From Enoplolaimus lenunculus (lineage: Eukaryota; Nematoda; Enoplea; Enoplida; Thoracostomopsidae): 64,000 nucleotides of DNA. The notes beneath the pieces are model-generated. The model ran no database searches and had not been told where the DNA came from. It saw only the letters and a list, made by a program, of their open reading frames with translations. Where the stretch lies: positions 424,368 through 488,367 of the forward strand of contig JASANG010003494.1 in the NCBI GenBank assembly GCA_030248215.1, read 5' to 3'. Of the stretch, positions 59,601 to 64,000 are shown piece after piece. A program made the translations under genes and the position numbers. Within the stretch, counting starts at the first letter, position 1, and each line of letters begins with the position of its first letter.

Positions 59601-62600
59601 AATCGACATTTTGCGTCCAAACTCAGCAGTTGATTGTGAGGCGGCGTGTGTCAGTGGTGAAAGGCTGGCCAAGTATTGTTTGACCATGGTCCATGGATCA
59701 AGATCTCATGAGAACGTCCCTCATTGTCAACTGCAAACACTTAATCGACATTTTGCGTATAAACTCAGCAGTTGATTGTGAGGCGGCGTGTGTCAGTGGT
59801 GAAAGGCTGGCCAAGTATTGTTTGACCATGGTCCATGGATCAAGATCTCATGAGAACGTCCCTCATTGTCAACTGCAAACACTTAATCGACATTTTGCGT
59901 CCAAACTCAGCAGTTGATTGTGAGGCGGCGTGTGTCAGTGGTGAAAGGCTGGCCAAGTATTGTTTGCCCATGGTCCATGGATCAAGATCTCATGAGAACG
60001 TCCCTCATTGTCAACTGCAAACACTTAATCGACATTTTGCGTCCAAACTCAGCAGTTGATTGTGAGGCGGCGGGGCTCAGTGGTGAAAGGCTGGCCAAGT
60101 ATTGTTTGACCATGGTCCATGGATCAAGATCTCATGAGAACGTCCCTCATTGTCAACTGCAAACACTTAATCGACATTTTGCGTCCAAACTCAGCAGTTG
60201 ATTGTGAGGCGGCGTGTGTCAGTGGTGAAAGGCTGGCCAAGTATTGTTTGACCATGGTCCATGGATCAAGATCTCATGAGAACGTCCTTCATTGTCAACT
60301 GCAAACACTTAATCGACATTTTGCGTCCAAACTCAGCAGTTGATTGTGAGGCGGCGTGTGTCAGTGGTGAAAGGCTGGCCAAGTATTGTTTGCCCATGGT
60401 CCATGGATCAAGATCTCATGAGAACGTCCCTCATTGTCAACTGCAAACACTTAATCGACATTTTGCGTATAAACTCAGCAGTTGATTGTGAGGCGGCGTG
60501 TGTCAGTGGTGAAAGGCTGGCCAAGTATTGTTTGACCATGGTCCATGGATCAAGATCTCATGAGAACGTCCCTCATTGTCAACTGCAAACACTTAATCGA
60601 CATTTTGCGTCCAAACTCAGCAGTTGATTGTGAGGCGGCGTGTCTCAGTGGTGAAAGGCTGGCCAAGTATTGTTTGACCATGGTCCATGGATCAAGATCT
60701 CATGAGAACGTCCCTCATTGTCAACTGCAAACACTTAATCGACATTTTGCGTCCAAACTCAGCAGTTGATTGTGAGGCGGCGTGTGTCAGTGGTGAAAGG
60801 CTGGCCAAGTATTGTTTGCCCATGGTCCATGGATCAAGATCTCATGAGAACGTCCCTCATTGTCAACTGCAAACACTTAATCGACATTTTGCGTATAAAC
60901 TCAGCAGTTGATTGTGAGGCGGCGTGTGTCAGTGGTGAAAGGCTGGCCAAGTATTGTTTGACCATGGTCCATGGATCAAGATCTCATGAGAACGTCCCTC
61001 ATTGTCAACTGCAAACACTTAATCGACATTTTGCGTCCAAACTCAGCAGTTGATTGTGAGGCGGCGGGGCTCAGTGGTGAAAGGCTGGCCAAGTATTGTT
61101 TGACCATGGTCCATGGATCAAGATCTCATGAGAACGTCCCTCATTGTCAACTGCAAACACTTAATCGACATTTTGCGTCCAAACTCAGCAGTTGATTGTG
61201 AGGCGGCGTGTGTCAGTGGTGAAAGGCTGGCCAAGTATTGTTTGACCATGGTCCATGGATCAAGATCTCATGAGAACGTCCCTCATTGTCAACTGCAAAC
61301 ACTTAATCGACATTTTGCGTATAAACTCAGCAGTTGATTGTGAGGCGGCGTGTGTCAGTGGTGAAAGGCTGGCCAAGTATTGTTTGACCATGGTCCATGG
61401 ATCAAGATCTCATGAGAACGTCCCTCATTGTCAACTGCAAACACTTAATCGACATTTTGCGTATAAACTCAGCAGTTGATTGTGAGGCGGCGTGTGTCAG
61501 TGGTGAAAGGCTGGCCAAGTATTGTTTGACCATGGTCCATGGATCAAGATCTCATGAGAACGTCCCTCATTGTCAACTGCAAACACTTAATCGACATTTT
61601 GCGTCCAAACTCAGCAGTTGATTGTGAGGCGGCGTGTGTCAGTGGTGAAAGGCTGGCCAAGTATTGTTTGACCATGGTCCATGGATCAAGATCTCATGAG
61701 AACGTCCCTCATTGTCAACTGCAAACACTTAATCGACATTTTGCGTCCAAACTCAGCAGTTGATTGTGAGGCGGCGGGGCTCAGTGGTGAAAGGCTGGCC
61801 AAGTATTGTTTGACCATGGTCCATGGATCAAGATCTCATGAGAACGTCCCTCATTGTCAACTGCAAACACTTAATCGACATTTTGCGTCCAAACTCAGCA
61901 GTTGATTGTGAGGCGGCGTGTGTCAGTGGTGAAAGGCTGGCCAAGTATTGTTTGACCATGGTCCATGGATCAAGATCTCATGAGAACGTCCTTCATTGTC
62001 AACTGCAAACACTTAATCGACATTTTGCGTCCAAACTCAGCAGTTGATTGTGAGGCGGCGTGTGTCAGTGGTGAAAGGCTGGCCAAGTATTGTTTGCCCA
62101 TGGTCCATGGATCAAGATCTCATGAGAACGTCCCTCATTGTCAACTGCAAACACTTAATCGACATTTTGCGTATAAACTCAGCAGTTGATTGTGAGGCGG
62201 CGTGTGTCAGTGGTGAAAGGCTGGCCAAGTATTGTTTGACCATGGTCCATGGATCAAGATCTCATGAGAACGTCCCTCATTGTCAACTGCAAACACTTAA
62301 TCGACATTTTGCGTCCAAACTCAGCAGTTGATTGTGAGGCGGCGGGGCTCAGTGGTGAAAGGCTGGCCAAGTATTGTTTGACCATGGTCCATGGATCAAG
62401 ATCTCATGAGAACGTCCCTCATTGTCAACTGCAAACACTTAATCGACATTTTGCGTCCAAACTCAGCAGTTGATTGTGAGGCGGCGTGTGTCAGTGGTGA
62501 AAGGCTGGCCAAGTATTGTTTGCCCATGGTCCATGGATCAAGATCTCATGAGAACGTCCCTCATTGTCAACTGCAAACACTTAATCGACATTTTGCGTAT

Positions 62601-64000
62601 AAACTCAGCAGTTGATTGTGAGGCGGCGTGTGTCAGTGGTGAAAGGCTGGCCAAGTATTGTTTGACCATGGTCCATGGATCAAGATCTCATGAGAACGTC
62701 CCTCATTGTCAACTGCAAACACTTAATCGACATTTTGCGTATAAACTCAGCAGTTGATTGTGAGGCGGCGTGTGTCAGTGGTGAAAGGCTGGCCAAGTAT
62801 TGTTTGACCATGGTCCATGGATCAAGATCTCATGAGAACGTCCCTCATTGTCAACTGCAAACACTTAATCGACATTTTGCGTCCAAACTCAGCAGTTGAT
62901 TGTGAGGCGGCGTGTGTCAGTGGTGAAAGGCTGGCCAAGTATTGTTTGACCATGGTCCATGGATCAAGATCTCATGAGAACGTCCCTCATTGTCAACTGC
63001 AAACACTTAATCGACATTTTGCGTCCAAACTCAGCAGTTGATTGTGAGGCGGCGTGTGTCAGTGGTGAAAGGCTGGCCAAGTATTGTTTGCCCATGGTCC
63101 ATGGATCAAGATCTCATGAGAACGTCCCTCATTGTCAACTGCAAACACTTAATCGACATTTTGCGTATAAACTCAGCAGTTGATTGTGAGGCGGCGTGTG
63201 TCAGTGGTGAAAGGCTGGCCAAGTATTGTTTGACCATGGTCCATGGATCAAGATCTCATGAGAACGTCCCTCATTGTCAACTGCAAACACTTAATCGACA
63301 TTTTGCGTCCAAACTCAGCAGTTGATTGTGAGGCGGCGTGTGTCAGTGGTGAAAGGCTGGCCAAGTATTGTTTGACCATGGTCCATGGATCAAGATCTCA
63401 TGAGAACGTCCCTCATTGTCAACTGCAAACACTTAATCGACATTTTGCGTCCAAACTCAGCAGTTGATTGTGAGGCGGCGTGTGTCAGTGGTGAAAGGCT
63501 GGCCAAGTATTGTTTGACCATGGTCCATGGATCAAGATCTCATGAGAACGTCCCTCATTGTCAACTGCAAACACTTAATCGACATTTTGCGTATAAACTC
63601 AGCAGTTGATTGTGAGGCGGCGTGTGTCAGTGGTGAAAGGCTGGCCAAGTATTGTTTGACCATGGTCCATGGATCAAGATCTCATGAGAACGTCCCTCAT
63701 TGTCAACTGCAAACACTTAATCGACATTTTGCGTCCAAACTCAGCAGTTGATTGTGAGGCGGCGTGTGTCAGTGGTGAAAGGCTGGCCAAGTATTGTTTG
63801 ACCATGGTCCATGGATCAAGATCTCATGAGAACGTCCCTCATTGTCAACTGCAAACACTTAATCGACATTTTGCGTCCAAACTCAGCAGTTGATTGTGAG
63901 GCGGCGTGTGTCAGTGGTGAAAGGCTGGCCAAGTATTGTTTGACCATGGTCCATGGATCAAGATCTCATGAGAACGTCCCTCATTGTCAACTGCAAACAC
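56623..64000 (+). repeat. 142-bp satellite array, about 52 monomers, open at window end
   Basis: Head-to-tail monomers of 142 bp (one of 141 near 57,400). A monomer contains ctcagcagttgattgtgagg, then cggcgtgtgtcagtggtgaa, catggtccatggatcaagat and gagaacgtccctcattgtca. Copies differ at only a few diagnostic sites: gtcc/gtat before aaactc, tgacc/tgccc before atggtcc, cccct/ccttc in gtccctcatt, and tgtgtc/tgtctc/gggctc/tggctc in the A-box-like site. The 74- and 95-codon frames in every monomer arise from the period and are not genes. The array starts inside a monomer and is not terminated within the window. Confidence 0.97.

Noticed and set aside
56712-63893. Dozens of overlapping 74- and 95-codon ORFs (MDQDLMRTS...) in the satellite
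   Set aside because: They recur only because each 142-bp monomer shifts the frame by one and all monomers are nearly identical. They have no start context, no conserved protein pattern, and overlap each other in different frames.

Overview
This is animal nuclear DNA: AT-rich, spliceosomal (GT-AG) introns, metazoan gene families, and dense families of short non-autonomous transposons. Telomere-type (TTAGGC)n tracts are scattered through many of those elements. TTAGGC is the usual nematode telomere unit, so an intron-rich nematode is my best guess for the source. That is an inference; no mitochondrial or rRNA marker is present to prove it.

Layout. 1-14,285: no gene recognised, mostly degenerate transposon relics. 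14,286-20,674 (+): a six-exon defective proventriculus (dve)-type homeobox gene with a SATB/Dve ULD (Compass) domain and two atypical homeodomains. 20,671-33,203: repeats, plus one intact 241-codon multipass membrane ORF (26,143-26,868, -) that I do not recognise. 33,204-46,765 (-): an importin-7/8 (RanBP7-type) nuclear transport receptor, reconstructed as 25 exons with one short linking exon unresolved. 50,144-56,602 (+): the first five exons of a secreted NIDO-domain protein that continues beyond the window. 56,623-64,000: about 52 copies of a 142-bp satellite, starting 20 bp after the fifth exon's donor and running off the end, so it appears to lie inside an intron.

The genes are unrelated in function: a transcription factor, a nuclear import receptor and an extracellular matrix-type protein. 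Nothing suggests an operon.

The most interesting biology is in the repeats. (1) The 142-bp satellite monomer is recognisably derived from a tRNA-like SINE, one copy of which is at 47,761-47,862. (2) Three related MITE families with 8-bp target duplications (hAT-like) carry telomere-like TTAGGC tracts inside them. (3) A 271-bp piggyBac-type (TTAA) MITE, present twice, carries a tRNA-like segment with A and B boxes. (4) A fourth family has long terminal inverted repeats and 7-bp target duplications in four out of four copies. No virus-like element, CRISPR array or rRNA was seen.
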